From NCBI RefSeq assembly GCF_026241515.1, contig NZ_JAPHPW010000012.1, forward strand, positions 1 to 64,000: a DNA stretch of 64,000 nt, given 5' to 3'. A program made the translations under genes and the position numbers. Positions 35,517 through 44,845 of the stretch are shown here, one piece after another. This DNA is from Vibrio sp. 14G-20. Its GTDB lineage: Bacteria > Pseudomonadota > Gammaproteobacteria > Enterobacterales > Vibrionaceae. Position 1 is the stretch's first letter. Each line of letters starts with the position of its first letter. The notes below the pieces were generated by a model. The model worked only from the letters and a program-made list of their open reading frames with translations, made no database searches and had not been told where the DNA came from.

Positions 35517-37799
35517 ATGAACCAACAACTTACTGTTACCAAGCGTAACGGGCGCAAAGAAACGATCGATCTAGAGAAGATCCATCGCGTGATCACATGG
35601 GCAGCTGAAGGCTTGCACAATGTTTCTGTATCACAAGTAGAATTGAAAGCTCACATTCAGTTTTACGATGGCATCACCACTACTGACATTCATGAAACTA
35701 TCATCAAGTCAGCAGCGGATTTAATCTCTGAAGAGACTCCTGATTACCAATATCTAGCAGCACGTCTGTCTGTATTCCACCTACGTAAAAAAGCGTACGG
35801 CGAATACGAGCCGCCTGCACTGTATGACCACGTTGCAAAACTAGTTGATATGGGTAAATACGATAGTCACCTTATGGAAGACTACACGAAAGCTGAATTC
35901 GAAGAGCTTGACGAGTACATCGACCACAAACGTGACTTAGACTTCTCTTACGCGGCGGTTAAGCAACTCGAAGGTAAATACTTCGTGCAAAACCGTGTGA
36001 CAAAAGAAATCTACGAGAGTGCTCAGTTCCTTTACATTTTAGTTGCTGCGTGTCTATTCGCTAAATACCCGAAATCGACTCGTCTTGACTACATCAAACG
36101 TTTTTACGATGCATCGTCTACGTTTAAGATTTCTCTGCCTACACCGATCATGTCTGGTGTACGTACGCCTACTCGTCAATTCAGTTCTTGTGTACTGATT
36201 GAGTGTGGTGACAGCCTTGATTCAATTAACGCAACAGCAAGCTCAATTGTTCGTTACGTATCTCAACGTGCTGGTATTGGTATCAACGCAGGTCGTATCC
36301 GTGCGCTTGGTTCTGAAATCCGTAATGGTGAAGCGTTCCACACTGGCTGTATCCCTTTCTACAAATACTTCCAAACAGCAGTAAAATGTTGTTCTCAAGG
36401 TGGTGTTCGTGGTGGCGCAGCCACAGTGTTCTACCCACTATGGCACGGTGAGGTTCAGTCTCTATTAGTACTGAAAAACAACCGCGGCGTTGAAGAGAAC
36501 CGTGTTCGTCATATGGACTACGGTGTACAGCTGAACAAGCTTATGTACTCTCGTCTTGTTCAAGGTGGCAACATCAGCCTGTTCTCACCTTCAGACGTAC
36601 CTGGCCTATACGACGCATTCTTCGAAAACCAAGACCGTTTTGAAGAACTGTACGTTAAGTACGAAAACGATCCATCAGTGAAGCGTGAAACAGTAAAAGC
36701 TGTTGAGCTATTCTCTCTGCTAATGCAAGAGCGTGCTTCTACTGGTCGTATCTACATTCAGAACGTTGACCACTGTAATACACACAGCCCGTTTGATTCT
36801 GAAGTGGCTCCTGTTCGTCAATCGAACCTATGTCTAGAAATCGCGCTACCAACTAAGCCGCTTTCTAATGTAGAAGATGACGAAGGCGAAATTGCACTAT
36901 GTACGCTTTCAGCATTTAACCTTGGCGCAATCAATGAACTAGATGACCTAGCAGAGCTTTCTGAACTGGTTGTTCGTGCACTTGATGCACTGCTTGATTA
37001 CCAAGACTACCCGCTTCCAGCTGCATATAAGTCGACAATGAATCGTCGTACTTTAGGTGTGGGTGTAATCAACTACGCATACTACCTAGCGAAGAATGGT
37101 GTTAAGTACTCTGATGGCAGCGCAAATAGCCTGACTCATCGTACTTTTGAAGCAATTCAATACCACTTGCTAAAAGCGTCTGTTGAACTTGCTAAAGAAC
37201 AAGGCCGCTGCCCATCTTTCCATGAGACCAACTACGCAAAAGGCCTACTGCCAATCGATACTTACAAGAAAGATATCGACTTAGTATGTGAAGAGCCACT
37301 GCATTATGATTGGGACACGCTACGTGAAGAGATCATGGAGCACGGTCTGCGTAACTCTACGCTAACTGCGCTTATGCCTTCTGAGACTTCGTCTCAAATC
37401 TCGAACGCGACTAACGGTATCGAGCCACCACGTGGTTACGTATCAGTAAAAGCATCGAAAGACGGCATCCTGAAGCAAGTTGTTCCAGATTTCCTAAATC
37501 TTAAAGACAACTACGAGCTACTTTGGAACATTGGTACTAACGACGGTTACCTGCACTTAGTGGGTATCATGCAAAAATTCGTTGACCAAGCTATCTCTGC
37601 AAACACTAACTATGATCCAAGTGTTTACGACAGCGGTAAGGTACCAATGAAGCAGCTGCTTAAAGACTTGCTAACAGCGTACAAGTACGGTGTTAAGACG
37701 CTTTACTACCATAACACTCGTGATGGTGCTAAAGACGACCAAGGCGATGCAGTTCAAGTGCCGGAAGAAGATTGTGAAGGCGGCGGTTGTAAGATCTAA
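35517..37799 (+). CDS. nrdA: Class Ia ribonucleotide reductase, alpha subunit
   Basis: A 760-residue catalytic subunit that reduces ribonucleoside diphosphates. An N-terminal ATP cone begins LTVTKRNGRKETIDLEKIHR. The active-site cysteine region is SSCVLIECGDS. The radical-site motif NLCLEIALP (Asn-x-Cys-x-Glu) is present, and the C-terminal redox shuttle pair is in EEDCEGGGCKI. I placed the start at MNQQLTVTKRNG (35517), matching the family length of about 761. It is the first gene of nrdA-nrdB-yfaE, behind NrdR and DnaA sites. Confidence 0.98.
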   Translation: MNQQLTVTKRNGRKETIDLEKIHRVITWAAEGLHNVSVSQVELKAHIQFYDGITTTDIHETIIKSAADLISEETPDYQYLAARLSVFHLRKKAYGEYEPPALYDHVAKLVDMGKYDSHLMEDYTKAEFEELDEYIDHKRDLDFSYAAVKQLEGKYFVQNRVTKEIYESAQFLYILVAACLFAKYPKSTRLDYIKRFYDASSTFKISLPTPIMSGVRTPTRQFSSCVLIECGDSLDSINATASSIVRYVSQRAGIGINAGRIRALGSEIRNGEAFHTGCIPFYKYFQTAVKCCSQGGVRGGAATVFYPLWHGEVQSLLVLKNNRGVEENRVRHMDYGVQLNKLMYSRLVQGGNISLFSPSDVPGLYDAFFENQDRFEELYVKYENDPSVKRETVKAVELFSLLMQERASTGRIYIQNVDHCNTHSPFDSEVAPVRQSNLCLEIALPTKPLSNVEDDEGEIALCTLSAFNLGAINELDDLAELSELVVRALDALLDYQDYPLPAAYKSTMNRRTLGVGVINYAYYLAKNGVKYSDGSANSLTHRTFEAIQYHLLKASVELAKEQGRCPSFHETNYAKGLLPIDTYKKDIDLVCEEPLHYDWDTLREEIMEHGLRNSTLTALMPSETSSQISNATNGIEPPRGYVSVKASKDGILKQVVPDFLNLKDNYELLWNIGTNDGYLHLVGIMQKFVDQAISANTNYDPSVYDSGKVPMKQLLKDLLTAYKYGVKTLYYHNTRDGAKDDQGDAVQVPEEDCEGGGCKI

Positions 37800-37815
37800 A
37801 CCGCAATAAACATTA

Positions 37816-37847
37816 AGACCCCAGAGAAGTTATCTTCTCTGGGTTTA
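37816..37847 (+). promoter_or_regulatory. nrdA-nrdB intergenic hairpin
   Basis: CCCAGAGAAG / CTTCTCTGGG, a perfect 10-bp stem with a 4-base loop, followed only by TTTAAAG. It may partly attenuate or protect the nrdA message and set the subunit ratio. Confidence 0.65.
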
Positions 37848-37900
37848 AAGCATTAACAGGGTCCGTTTTATTGCGGGTCTTTAAAGGATTTGAGGCATTT

Positions 37901-39034
37901 ATGGCTTACAGTACTTTTTCTCAACAAAAAAATGACCAACTAAAAGAACCAATGTTCTTGGGTCAGTCGGTAAACGTTGCACGTTACGACCAACAGAAAT
38001 TCGAAATCTTCGAAAAGTTGATCGAAAAGCAGCTTTCTTTCTTCTGGCGTCCAGAAGAAGTAGACGTGTCTAGCGACCGTATCGATTACAACAAGCTTCC
38101 AGAGCATGAAAAGCACATCTTCATCTCTAACCTGAAGTACCAAACACTTCTAGATTCAATCCAAGGCCGCAGCCCTAACGTTGCCCTACTTCCTTTGGTA
38201 TCACTGCCAGAAGTTGAAACTTGGATTGAGACTTGGTCATTCTCTGAAACGATTCACTCTCGTTCATATACGCACATCATCCGTAACATCGTGAATGATC
38301 CAGGCGTAGTATTTGACGATATCGTTGAAAACGAAGAAATCTTGAAACGTGCGAAAGACATCGCGTTTTACTACGACGACCTAATCAAGCTGACGGCTGA
38401 CTACCACCGCTACGGCGAAGGTAACCACAACATCAACGGCGAAGACGTTAAGATTTCACTTCACGACCTGAAGAAGAAGCTTTACGTATGTCTAATGTCT
38501 GTAAACGCACTAGAAGCGATTCGTTTCTACGTGAGTTTTGCATGTTCATTCGCATTCGCTGAACGTGAGCTAATGGAAGGTAACGCGAAGATCATCAAGC
38601 TAATCGCTCGTGATGAAGCACTTCACCTTACTGGTACACAGCACATGATCAATTTGCTGCGTAACGGCCAAGATGACTTCGAATTCATGCAGATCGCTGA
38701 AGAGTGTAAGCAAGAATGTTTCGACCTATTCAAAGAAGCAGCAGAGCAAGAAAAAGAGTGGGCAGAATACCTATTCAAAGATGGCTCTATGATTGGTCTG
38801 AACAAAGACATTCTTTGCCAATACGTTGAGTACATCACTAACATCCGTATGCAAGCGGTTGGTTTAGGTACTGCTTACCCAGAAGCAACGTCGAACCCAA
38901 TCCCATGGATCAACGCATGGTTATCTTCAGATAACGTACAAGTTGCTCCACAAGAAGCTGAAATCAGTTCTTACCTAGTTGGTCAGATCGACAACGAAGT
39001 AAAAGCTGACGACTTTGAAGGATTTGAACTGTAA
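37901..39034 (+). CDS. nrdB: Class Ia ribonucleotide reductase, beta subunit
   Basis: A 377-residue di-iron tyrosyl-radical subunit. The radical tyrosine lies in [16 protein letters not shown]. Iron ligands are seen in the segments FIANLKYQ-like (here [15 protein letters not shown]), [10 protein letters not shown], and [14 protein letters not shown]. The start [19 protein letters not shown] at 37901 gives the family length. Its stop overlaps the start of yfaE by one base (TAATG). Confidence 0.98.
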   Translation: MAYSTFSQQKNDQLKEPMFLGQSVNVARYDQQKFEIFEKLIEKQLSFFWRPEEVDVSSDRIDYNKLPEHEKHIFISNLKYQTLLDSIQGRSPNVALLPLVSLPEVETWIETWSFSETIHSRSYTHIIRNIVNDPGVVFDDIVENEEILKRAKDIAFYYDDLIKLTADYHRYGEGNHNINGEDVKISLHDLKKKLYVCLMSVNALEAIRFYVSFACSFAFAERELMEGNAKIIKLIARDEALHLTGTQHMINLLRNGQDDFEFMQIAEECKQECFDLFKEAAEQEKEWAEYLFKDGSMIGLNKDILCQYVEYITNIRMQAVGLGTAYPEATSNPIPWINAWLSSDNVQVAPQEAEISSYLVGQIDNEVKADDFEGFEL

Positions 39035-39312
39035 TGCCAACAATCAAAATCAACAAGCTAACTTCGATTGAATCTAACCCTTCGAATACTCTATTGGAAA
39101 CAATGGAACAGGCGGGCTTAGAACCAGAATACAACTGCCGAGATGGGCATTGTGGCGCTTGTCGTTGCACATTGGATTCAGGTGAAGTTGAGTACGTTGG
39201 TTTTGCTATGGCTTACACGCAAGGTAATGAAATATTACCTTGTATCTGTAAAGCAAAGACTGAGCTATCGCTGAGTAACGTTATTCATAGAAACAAGCAA
39301 AAACGCGCATAA
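39034..39312 (+). CDS. yfaE: 2Fe-2S ferredoxin for NrdB maintenance
   Basis: A 92-residue plant-type ferredoxin. Cluster cysteines are C35, C40 and C43 (YNCRDGHCGACRC) plus a late one in LPCICKAK. YfaE reduces the di-iron site of NrdB to rebuild the tyrosyl radical, which explains the one-base overlap with nrdB. Length and order match E. coli nrdA-nrdB-yfaE. A strong bidirectional terminator follows. Confidence 0.95.
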   Translation: MPTIKINKLTSIESNPSNTLLETMEQAGLEPEYNCRDGHCGACRCTLDSGEVEYVGFAMAYTQGNEILPCICKAKTELSLSNVIHRNKQKRA

Positions 39313-39358
39313 GCCAACTGGCTTTAAGTCACCTTGTTCGAATATCGTCAATAAGAAA

Positions 39359-39398
39359 TAAAAAGGGTCCGCTTCCTTTAGGAATGCGGACCCTTTTC
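39359..39398. terminator. Bidirectional terminator between yfaE and napF
   Basis: AAAAGGGTCCGC (39361-39372) pairs perfectly with GCGGACCCTTTT (39386-39397), and TTCC/GGAA extends the stem inside. It serves the convergent genes yfaE and napF. Confidence 0.93.
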
Positions 39399-39484
39399 TA
39401 TTTATGTCTTTAGGTATTTAAAACGACTCGTACATCACTCAGCCAAAGTCTTCCTGTTTGTTTGTGTCATACAAAGCCAAACGT

Positions 39485-40000
39485 TTATTGCTGAGTCAGG
39501 TTAAGAGTCACAGAGCCAATATAACAAGCGCTTCGGCACTCTCCACAGCCGTTACACTTATCTTTGTCCACTGTAGGCAACTCTCCCACTTCGATGCGTA
39601 TCGCACCGGCAGAACACGCAGCTTGGCATGCTGAACAATCCATTTGCATGTAATTATTACAGCTATCGGCAAAGCTAGGCTTGAGGTCGATATAAGGTGT
39701 GACCGTTGGATGAAGTGCGCCAGTTTGGCACACTTCAGTGCATTTGTTACACATAGAACAACTGTTGTAATCCAAATTCAGCAGCGCACTACCCTCTAGC
39801 GTCTCAATAACGCTATTCGGACACGCTTGCTCACACAGTCCACAACTGTCGCAAAGACGCTCAAACAGCACCTCATCGACAGCCCTAGGTGGTCTAGCAT
39901 GTAAGCGCTGTGATTTCTCTTCATAATTCGCGGCTGCTTTAACCGGTTTAGAAAGTCGAGTTAAGAAACCGCGTCTATTTGAATTTATTTGTTCAGACAT
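39485..40000 (-). CDS. napF: Ferredoxin-type protein NapF
   Basis: A 171-residue cytoplasmic iron-sulfur protein. Four cysteine sets are visible: CDSCGLCEQACPNS, CSMCNKCTEVCQTG, CSACQAACSAGA (shortened) and CNGCGECRSACYIG. NapF proteins help mature molybdenum reductases such as NapA. An N-terminal NRRGFLTRLSKP resembles a Tat start but NapF is normally cytoplasmic. Its start overlaps the chaperone gene by TAATG. Since it is divergent from dmsABC and not near nap genes, it probably assists DmsA here; the name follows the family. Confidence 0.88.
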   Translation of the reverse strand: MSEQINSNRRGFLTRLSKPVKAAANYEEKSQRLHARPPRAVDEVLFERLCDSCGLCEQACPNSVIETLEGSALLNLDYNSCSMCNKCTEVCQTGALHPTVTPYIDLKPSFADSCNNYMQMDCSACQAACSAGAIRIEVGELPTVDKDKCNGCGECRSACYIGSVTLNLTQQ

Positions 40001-40566
40001 TAGTCGATATATAACTTTTTAGTAGTAACGTTTAAATTATATTCAGATGTTAAGTACTTAAACCAATCTATTACATCAACCGATAGCTTTTTATAAAAAG
40101 ATAACTCTGATGCTTTATTTAGTTTTTCTAAATAAACAGAAGACCAAGTTAATAAGTGACCCTCAAGCAATTCACCCGCTGAATTTATATTGTTATTTTC
40201 TAACAAATACGCATGAGCGAATAACATTAAACCAAATTGATCTTCCGGCTCTCTTAACCCCGTGTCTAATTCAATCTGATTCAATTCTAAAAACTGACGA
40301 TACTCTACGGTAGAAGCGCCGAACACAACGCGGTCTTTATCTAGGTACACAGAACCCCAAGGCGGAGCTGGCATGTCTCCAACGCCTTCAAACAGGCGGC
40401 TGAACTCAGCTGAGAGTGCATCTTCGTCTTCGCTTCTTAATGCCTGCAAGCATTCTTCAGAGAGCACTTCGCTCTCAACCAAAGCTTCAACAATGGTGAT
40501 TAACTGTTCTTTACTTGTCGCTTGATAAAATAGCGAACCCAATAATTTATGCGTATCGATAATCAT
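40000..40566 (-). CDS. TorD/DmsD-family Tat chaperone
   Basis: A 188-residue all-helical chaperone of the TorD/DmsD family that binds the twin-arginine signal of a molybdoenzyme and guards cofactor insertion. The conserved family stretch is visible around FSRLFEGVGDMPAPPWGSVYLDKDRVVFG, with E-Y-x-x-F-L after it, and LMLFAHAYLLENN. The client is almost certainly DmsA, encoded divergently. napF follows with a one-base-type overlap. This protein could be called DmsD by function; sequence alone does not separate the subfamilies. Confidence 0.9.
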   Translation of the reverse strand: MIIDTHKLLGSLFYQATSKEQLITIVEALVESEVLSEECLQALRSEDEDALSAEFSRLFEGVGDMPAPPWGSVYLDKDRVVFGASTVEYRQFLELNQIELDTGLREPEDQFGLMLFAHAYLLENNNINSAGELLEGHLLTWSSVYLEKLNKASELSFYKKLSVDVIDWFKYLTSEYNLNVTTKKLYID

Positions 40567-40673
40567 TATTATTTATACCGTCATAGGCTTAAAGATAATT
40601 ATATTAATTAACTCATTTCATTCTTTGATCTATTTTATACATTCGATTCATAAGATTTAAATCTCTCTCTTAT

Positions 40674-40687
40674 TTGATGCCAATCAA
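40674..40687. promoter_or_regulatory. Perfect FNR box upstream of dmsA
   Basis: TTGATGCCAATCAA is a full TTGAT-N4-ATCAA palindrome. At -41.5 it would place the dmsA start site near 40722, with a CATAAA-type -10 hexamer at 40709-40714. The same site could serve the divergent chaperone-napF operon. Confidence 0.85.
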
Positions 40688-40764
40688 TCAACAATCCGAA
40701 ATAAAAACATAAATAACAAACTACCTATAAAGTGCTAGCCATCAATAGCAAAAGGCATCTTAGA

Positions 40765-43203
40765 ATGACGAATAAGAAAGAATCTGGGGTAATGAATCTT
40801 ACTCGAAGAGGCTTCATGAAAGCTTCTTCTGCAGTAGGTAGTGCAGCCGCACTTGCGGGCGGTATCGCTTTACCTTTCAAATCCAAACCAGTAGCGGCTG
40901 CAGTTGCTGAGAATGTGGATGAGAAAATCGTATGGAGTGCATGTACAGTAAACTGTGGCTCTCGCTGCCCACTGCGTATGCATGTACAAAACGGTGAAAT
41001 CAAATACGTAGAAACAGACAACACAGGTACTGACGAATACGGTCATCACCAAGTTCGTGCGTGTCTACGTGGCCGCTCTATGCGCCGCCGTGTTTACAAC
41101 CCAGATCGCCTAAAATACCCAATGAAACGTGTGGGTAAACGTGGTGAAGGTAAGTTTAAGCGTATTAGCTGGGAAGAGGCTTACGATGAAGTCGCTGGCA
41201 CCATGCAACGCCTTATCAAAGACTACGGTAACGACACTATTTACCTAAACTACGGTACAGGTACGCTTGGCGGTACGGTTACTAAATCTTGGCCACCAGC
41301 TCAAACGCTGATTGCTCGTCTAATGAACCTAAGTGGTGGTTACCTAAACCATTACGGTGACTACTCAACAGCGCAAATCGCGAAAGGCTTGAGCTACACC
41401 TACGGCGGTTGGGCAAACAACAACTCTTTCTCTGATTTAGAGAATACCAAGCTTAACATCCAATTTGGTAACAACCCTGCCGAGACACGTATGTCTGGCG
41501 GCGGTCTGATCCACCACTATGTAGAAAGCAAAAACAAATCGAACGCAAGAACGATCATCATCGACCCTCGCTACACCGATACTGCCGGTGGTCGTGAAGA
41601 TCAATGGATCCCAATTCGCCCTTCTACAGATGCGGCATTGGTAGCAGGTCTTGCACACGTGATGATCACGGAAGACCTTGTCGACCAACCGTTCCTAGAC
41701 AAATACTGTGTCGGTTACGACGAGAAAACTCTGCCTGCATCAGCGCCTAAAAACAGCGACTACAAATCTTACATCCTAGGTTTAGGTGAAGATGGCGTAG
41801 AGAAGACACCAGAGTGGGCTTCTAAGATCACAGGCATTCCAGTTGATACTATCGTTAAGCTTGGCCGTGAAATGGGCACAGCAAAACCATGTGCTATTCA
41901 CCAAGGTTGGGGCCTACAACGTACAGCGAACGGTGAACTAGCTTGTCGTGCAATCGCGATGCTGTCGCTACTCACTGGTTCTGTGGGTGTATCAGGTGGT
42001 TCAACAGGTGCTCGTGAAAGCGACATCAACATTCCGTTTGTGCGCTTCCCTACTGTGCCAAACCCAGTTGAAACGTCTATTTCAATGTTCATGTGGACAG
42101 ACGCGATTTACCGTCACCATGAAATGACCGACATCACTGATGGTGTTCGCGGTGCAGAGCGCCTTAAGAACCCAATCAAGATGATCTGGAACTACGCAGG
42201 TAACTGCATCATCAACCAACACTCAGACATCAACAAGACGCACGCGATTCTTCAAGATGAAAGTGCATGTGAAATGATTGTCGTGGTTGATAACCATATG
42301 ACTTCTTCAGCGAAATACGCCGATATCATCCTGCCAGACTTAACAACATCAGAGCAAGACGACTGGTGTATGGATGGTAAAGCATCGAACATGCCTTACT
42401 TCATCTACGCGCAGAAAGCGATTGAGCCTCAGTTCGAAGCGAAATCTATCTACGAAATGTGTACTCAGCTTGCGAAGCGCATGGGCGTAGAAAAAGAGTT
42501 CACAGAAGGCCGTACTCAAGAGCAATGGATTGAGCACCTTTACGCTGAAACTCGTAAGAACGATCCAACACTGCCTACCTTCGAAGAGATGAAAGAGCTG
42601 GGTATCTATAAACGTAGCTACGACCACCACTACATCGCTTATGAAGATTTCCGCAAAGATCCAGAAGCGAACCCACTGACCACACCAAGTGGAAAAATCG
42701 AGATCTACTCAGAGCAACTGGCTGATATCGCGAAGACTTGGAAGCTGAAAGAAGACGAAGTGATTCACCCACTTCCGATTTACGCGGACTCTTTTGAAGG
42801 TCACAACGACCCACTAGCAGAGAAGTACCCACTTCAGCTAACTGGTTTCCACTACAAGGCTCGTACTCACTCAACTTACGGCAACGTTGCAGAAATCAAA
42901 GCAGCCGCACCACAAGAGTTGTGGATCAACCCAATCGATGCAAAAGAACGTGGTATTGAAAGCGGCGACATGGTGAGTATTTTCAACGACCGTGGCGAAG
43001 TACACATTCCAGCGAAAGTGACACCAAGGATTCTTCCTCGAGTTGTCGCACTAGGCGAAGGTGCATGGTACGCACCGGATGGTCAGAAGATCGACCATGC
43101 AGGCTCTATCAACGTGCTGACCACTCAGCGCCCGAGCCCACTTGCTAAGGGTAACCCTCAGCATACAAACCTAGTTCAAATCAAAGCGCTAAAGAAAGCA
43201 TAA
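40765..43203 (+). CDS. dmsA: Dimethyl sulfoxide reductase, molybdopterin subunit
   Basis: A molybdenum bis-pterin enzyme of 812 residues that reduces DMSO and other S- or N-oxides at the end of anaerobic electron transport. The Tat signal has TRRGFMKASS. A [4Fe-4S] set (CTVNCGSRCPL with the fourth Cys in RACLRGRS) follows. The Mo region reads LNHYGDYSTAQIAKG, with the DmsA-type serine ligand. I chose the ATG at 40765, with AAGG nine bases before it; ATG 40792 and an upstream start at 40732 are alternatives. The operon dmsABC has a perfect FNR box upstream. Confidence 0.95.
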   Translation: MTNKKESGVMNLTRRGFMKASSAVGSAAALAGGIALPFKSKPVAAAVAENVDEKIVWSACTVNCGSRCPLRMHVQNGEIKYVETDNTGTDEYGHHQVRACLRGRSMRRRVYNPDRLKYPMKRVGKRGEGKFKRISWEEAYDEVAGTMQRLIKDYGNDTIYLNYGTGTLGGTVTKSWPPAQTLIARLMNLSGGYLNHYGDYSTAQIAKGLSYTYGGWANNNSFSDLENTKLNIQFGNNPAETRMSGGGLIHHYVESKNKSNARTIIIDPRYTDTAGGREDQWIPIRPSTDAALVAGLAHVMITEDLVDQPFLDKYCVGYDEKTLPASAPKNSDYKSYILGLGEDGVEKTPEWASKITGIPVDTIVKLGREMGTAKPCAIHQGWGLQRTANGELACRAIAMLSLLTGSVGVSGGSTGARESDINIPFVRFPTVPNPVETSISMFMWTDAIYRHHEMTDITDGVRGAERLKNPIKMIWNYAGNCIINQHSDINKTHAILQDESACEMIVVVDNHMTSSAKYADIILPDLTTSEQDDWCMDGKASNMPYFIYAQKAIEPQFEAKSIYEMCTQLAKRMGVEKEFTEGRTQEQWIEHLYAETRKNDPTLPTFEEMKELGIYKRSYDHHYIAYEDFRKDPEANPLTTPSGKIEIYSEQLADIAKTWKLKEDEVIHPLPIYADSFEGHNDPLAEKYPLQLTGFHYKARTHSTYGNVAEIKAAAPQELWINPIDAKERGIESGDMVSIFNDRGEVHIPAKVTPRILPRVVALGEGAWYAPDGQKIDHAGSINVLTTQRPSPLAKGNPQHTNLVQIKALKKA

Positions 43204-43214
43204 GGTAGGTTGGA

Positions 43215-43835
43215 ATGAAACAATACGGCTTTTACATCGATTCAAGTAAATGCACGGGTTGTAAAACCTGTCAGCTTGCTTGTAAAGATTATAACGATCT
43301 AGACATCAAAACGAACTACCGTCGCGTATACGAATATGCAGGTGGTGGCTTCACTCAAGATGGCGATACCTGGGTTCAGAAAGATGTCTTTTCTTACTAC
43401 CTATCTATCGCTTGTAACCACTGTACTAACCCAGCGTGTGTGAAAGTGTGTCCTTCGGGCGCGATGCACAAACGTGATGAAGACGGTTTGGTTGTGGTTG
43501 ATGAGAGCGTATGTATTGGTTGTCAGCACTGTAGCAATGCGTGTCCTTACGGCGCACCACAATACAATGCGAAGAAAGGGCACATGACGAAATGCGATGG
43601 TTGTTACCAACGTGTTTCTGAAGGCAAACAGCCTATCTGTGTTGAGTCTTGCCCCCTTCGTGCATTGGAGTTTGGTGAAATCAATACACTTCGCGAGAAG
43701 TACGGCTCTGGTGCAGATGTGGCGCCATTGCCATCTTCAACAGAAACGCTACCAAACATCGTGATTAAGCTGAACAAAAACGCGAAACCAACTGGCGATA
43801 CCAGTGGTCACTTAGCAAACCCGAAGGAGGTGTAA
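43215..43835 (+). CDS. dmsB: Dimethyl sulfoxide reductase, iron-sulfur subunit
   Basis: A 206-residue electron-transfer protein with four ferredoxin-type cysteine sets: CTGCKTCQLACKDYND, CNHCTNPACVKVCPSGA, CIGCQHCSNACPYGA, and CDGCYQRVSEGKQPICVESCP. It passes electrons from the membrane subunit DmsC to DmsA and travels with DmsA through Tat as a complex. It begins 11 bases after dmsA with a GGTTGG-type ribosome site and is one base short of abutting dmsC. Confidence 0.97.
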   Translation: MKQYGFYIDSSKCTGCKTCQLACKDYNDLDIKTNYRRVYEYAGGGFTQDGDTWVQKDVFSYYLSIACNHCTNPACVKVCPSGAMHKRDEDGLVVVDESVCIGCQHCSNACPYGAPQYNAKKGHMTKCDGCYQRVSEGKQPICVESCPLRALEFGEINTLREKYGSGADVAPLPSSTETLPNIVIKLNKNAKPTGDTSGHLANPKEV

Positions 43836-43836
43836 G

Positions 43837-44682
43837 ATGATTTTTCATGAGTGGTCTTTAATCTTCTTTACGGTGCTGGCGCAAACTGCGGTTGGTGGTT
43901 ACTTACTGATTGGCGCGCGTGCACTGGTGCTGGGTCATAGCGAAGAGAAGCTGAACAGCTACAAGGTTCCAATGTTCATCCTATGGGCATTAATGGGTCT
44001 TGGCTTCATGTTCTCGACAACGCACCTTGGCTCTCCACTGCGCGCGTTTAACGCTTTTAATCAGCTAGGTTCGGCTTGGTTGTCTAACGAAGTGTTCTTC
44101 GGTGCGGCATTCTTCGCTGTCGGTGGCCTGCAATGGCTATTGTCTGTGCTTAAGAAAGGTGACGTAGCTATCCAGAAAGCACTGATGGTTGGCGCGATGG
44201 TGTTGGGGATTATCTTCATGTACGCGATGATCAATGTATACATGATCAACACAGTACCTACTTGGGACAACATCTACACACCACTGAGCTTCATCATGAC
44301 GATGGTTGTGGGTGGCTTACTGTTATCTCAGTTCGTGATTGTATTCGCAAACGACAGCCGCTTTACGGTTGACCGTAACATCACCATGCTGGCTGTTATC
44401 GCTGTTGCTATCAGCTTGCTTGTGACAGTAGGAAAACTGAACCTAATCGGTGACATCCAAACTTCAGCGGCAAAAGCGTCTGAGTTAGTCGATGGTTTAG
44501 GTAACTATGTGATTCTTCAAGTGGCACTGCTAATGGCAAGCTTGTTGATTTGGATTCTACCTATGCTGAACAAAGCAAAAGTGAACCCAGTTAACCTTGG
44601 CTTAGCACTAGTATTGTTCTTGGCTTCAGAGTTAATCGGCCGTGGTTTGTTCTACAGCCTACATATGACAAGCGGTTTGTAA
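43837..44682 (+). CDS. dmsC: Dimethyl sulfoxide reductase, membrane anchor
   Basis: A 281-residue protein with eight membrane helices that anchors DmsAB and oxidises menaquinol. The family features are HEWSLIFFTVLAQTAVGGYL at the N-terminus, the helix-2 region FSTTHLGSPLRAFNA with the histidine needed for quinol oxidation, and ELIGRGLFYSLHMTSG at the end. An AAGGAGG ribosome site overlaps the dmsB end, so the two are coupled. Confidence 0.95.
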   Translation: MIFHEWSLIFFTVLAQTAVGGYLLIGARALVLGHSEEKLNSYKVPMFILWALMGLGFMFSTTHLGSPLRAFNAFNQLGSAWLSNEVFFGAAFFAVGGLQWLLSVLKKGDVAIQKALMVGAMVLGIIFMYAMINVYMINTVPTWDNIYTPLSFIMTMVVGGLLLSQFVIVFANDSRFTVDRNITMLAVIAVAISLLVTVGKLNLIGDIQTSAAKASELVDGLGNYVILQVALLMASLLIWILPMLNKAKVNPVNLGLALVLFLASELIGRGLFYSLHMTSGL

Positions 44683-44727
44683 TCGGAGTTCTTACAGACA
44701 TGAGTTGCGTGTAAACATCGCTGCTTG

Positions 44728-44792
44728 TTTGGTTATCTAGAAGGCTAGATAAACAAAAGGCCCAACACCTATTTAGATGTTGGGCCTTTTTA
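44728..44792 (+). terminator. dmsC terminator with preceding inverted repeat
   Basis: AAAAGGCCCAACA / TGTTGGGCCTTTT (44755-44790) is a strong terminator for dmsABC. Just before it, TTTGGTTATCTAG and CTAGATAAACAAA (44728-44757) form a second 13-bp stem with one mismatch. Its 3-prime arm touches the terminator's first bases, so the two may compete. Confidence 0.85.
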
Positions 44793-44845
44793 TTTGTTCT
44801 GAATTAACGTTGGTTCAAGAGGACCTGGTTAACTAAAAGAGCTGC

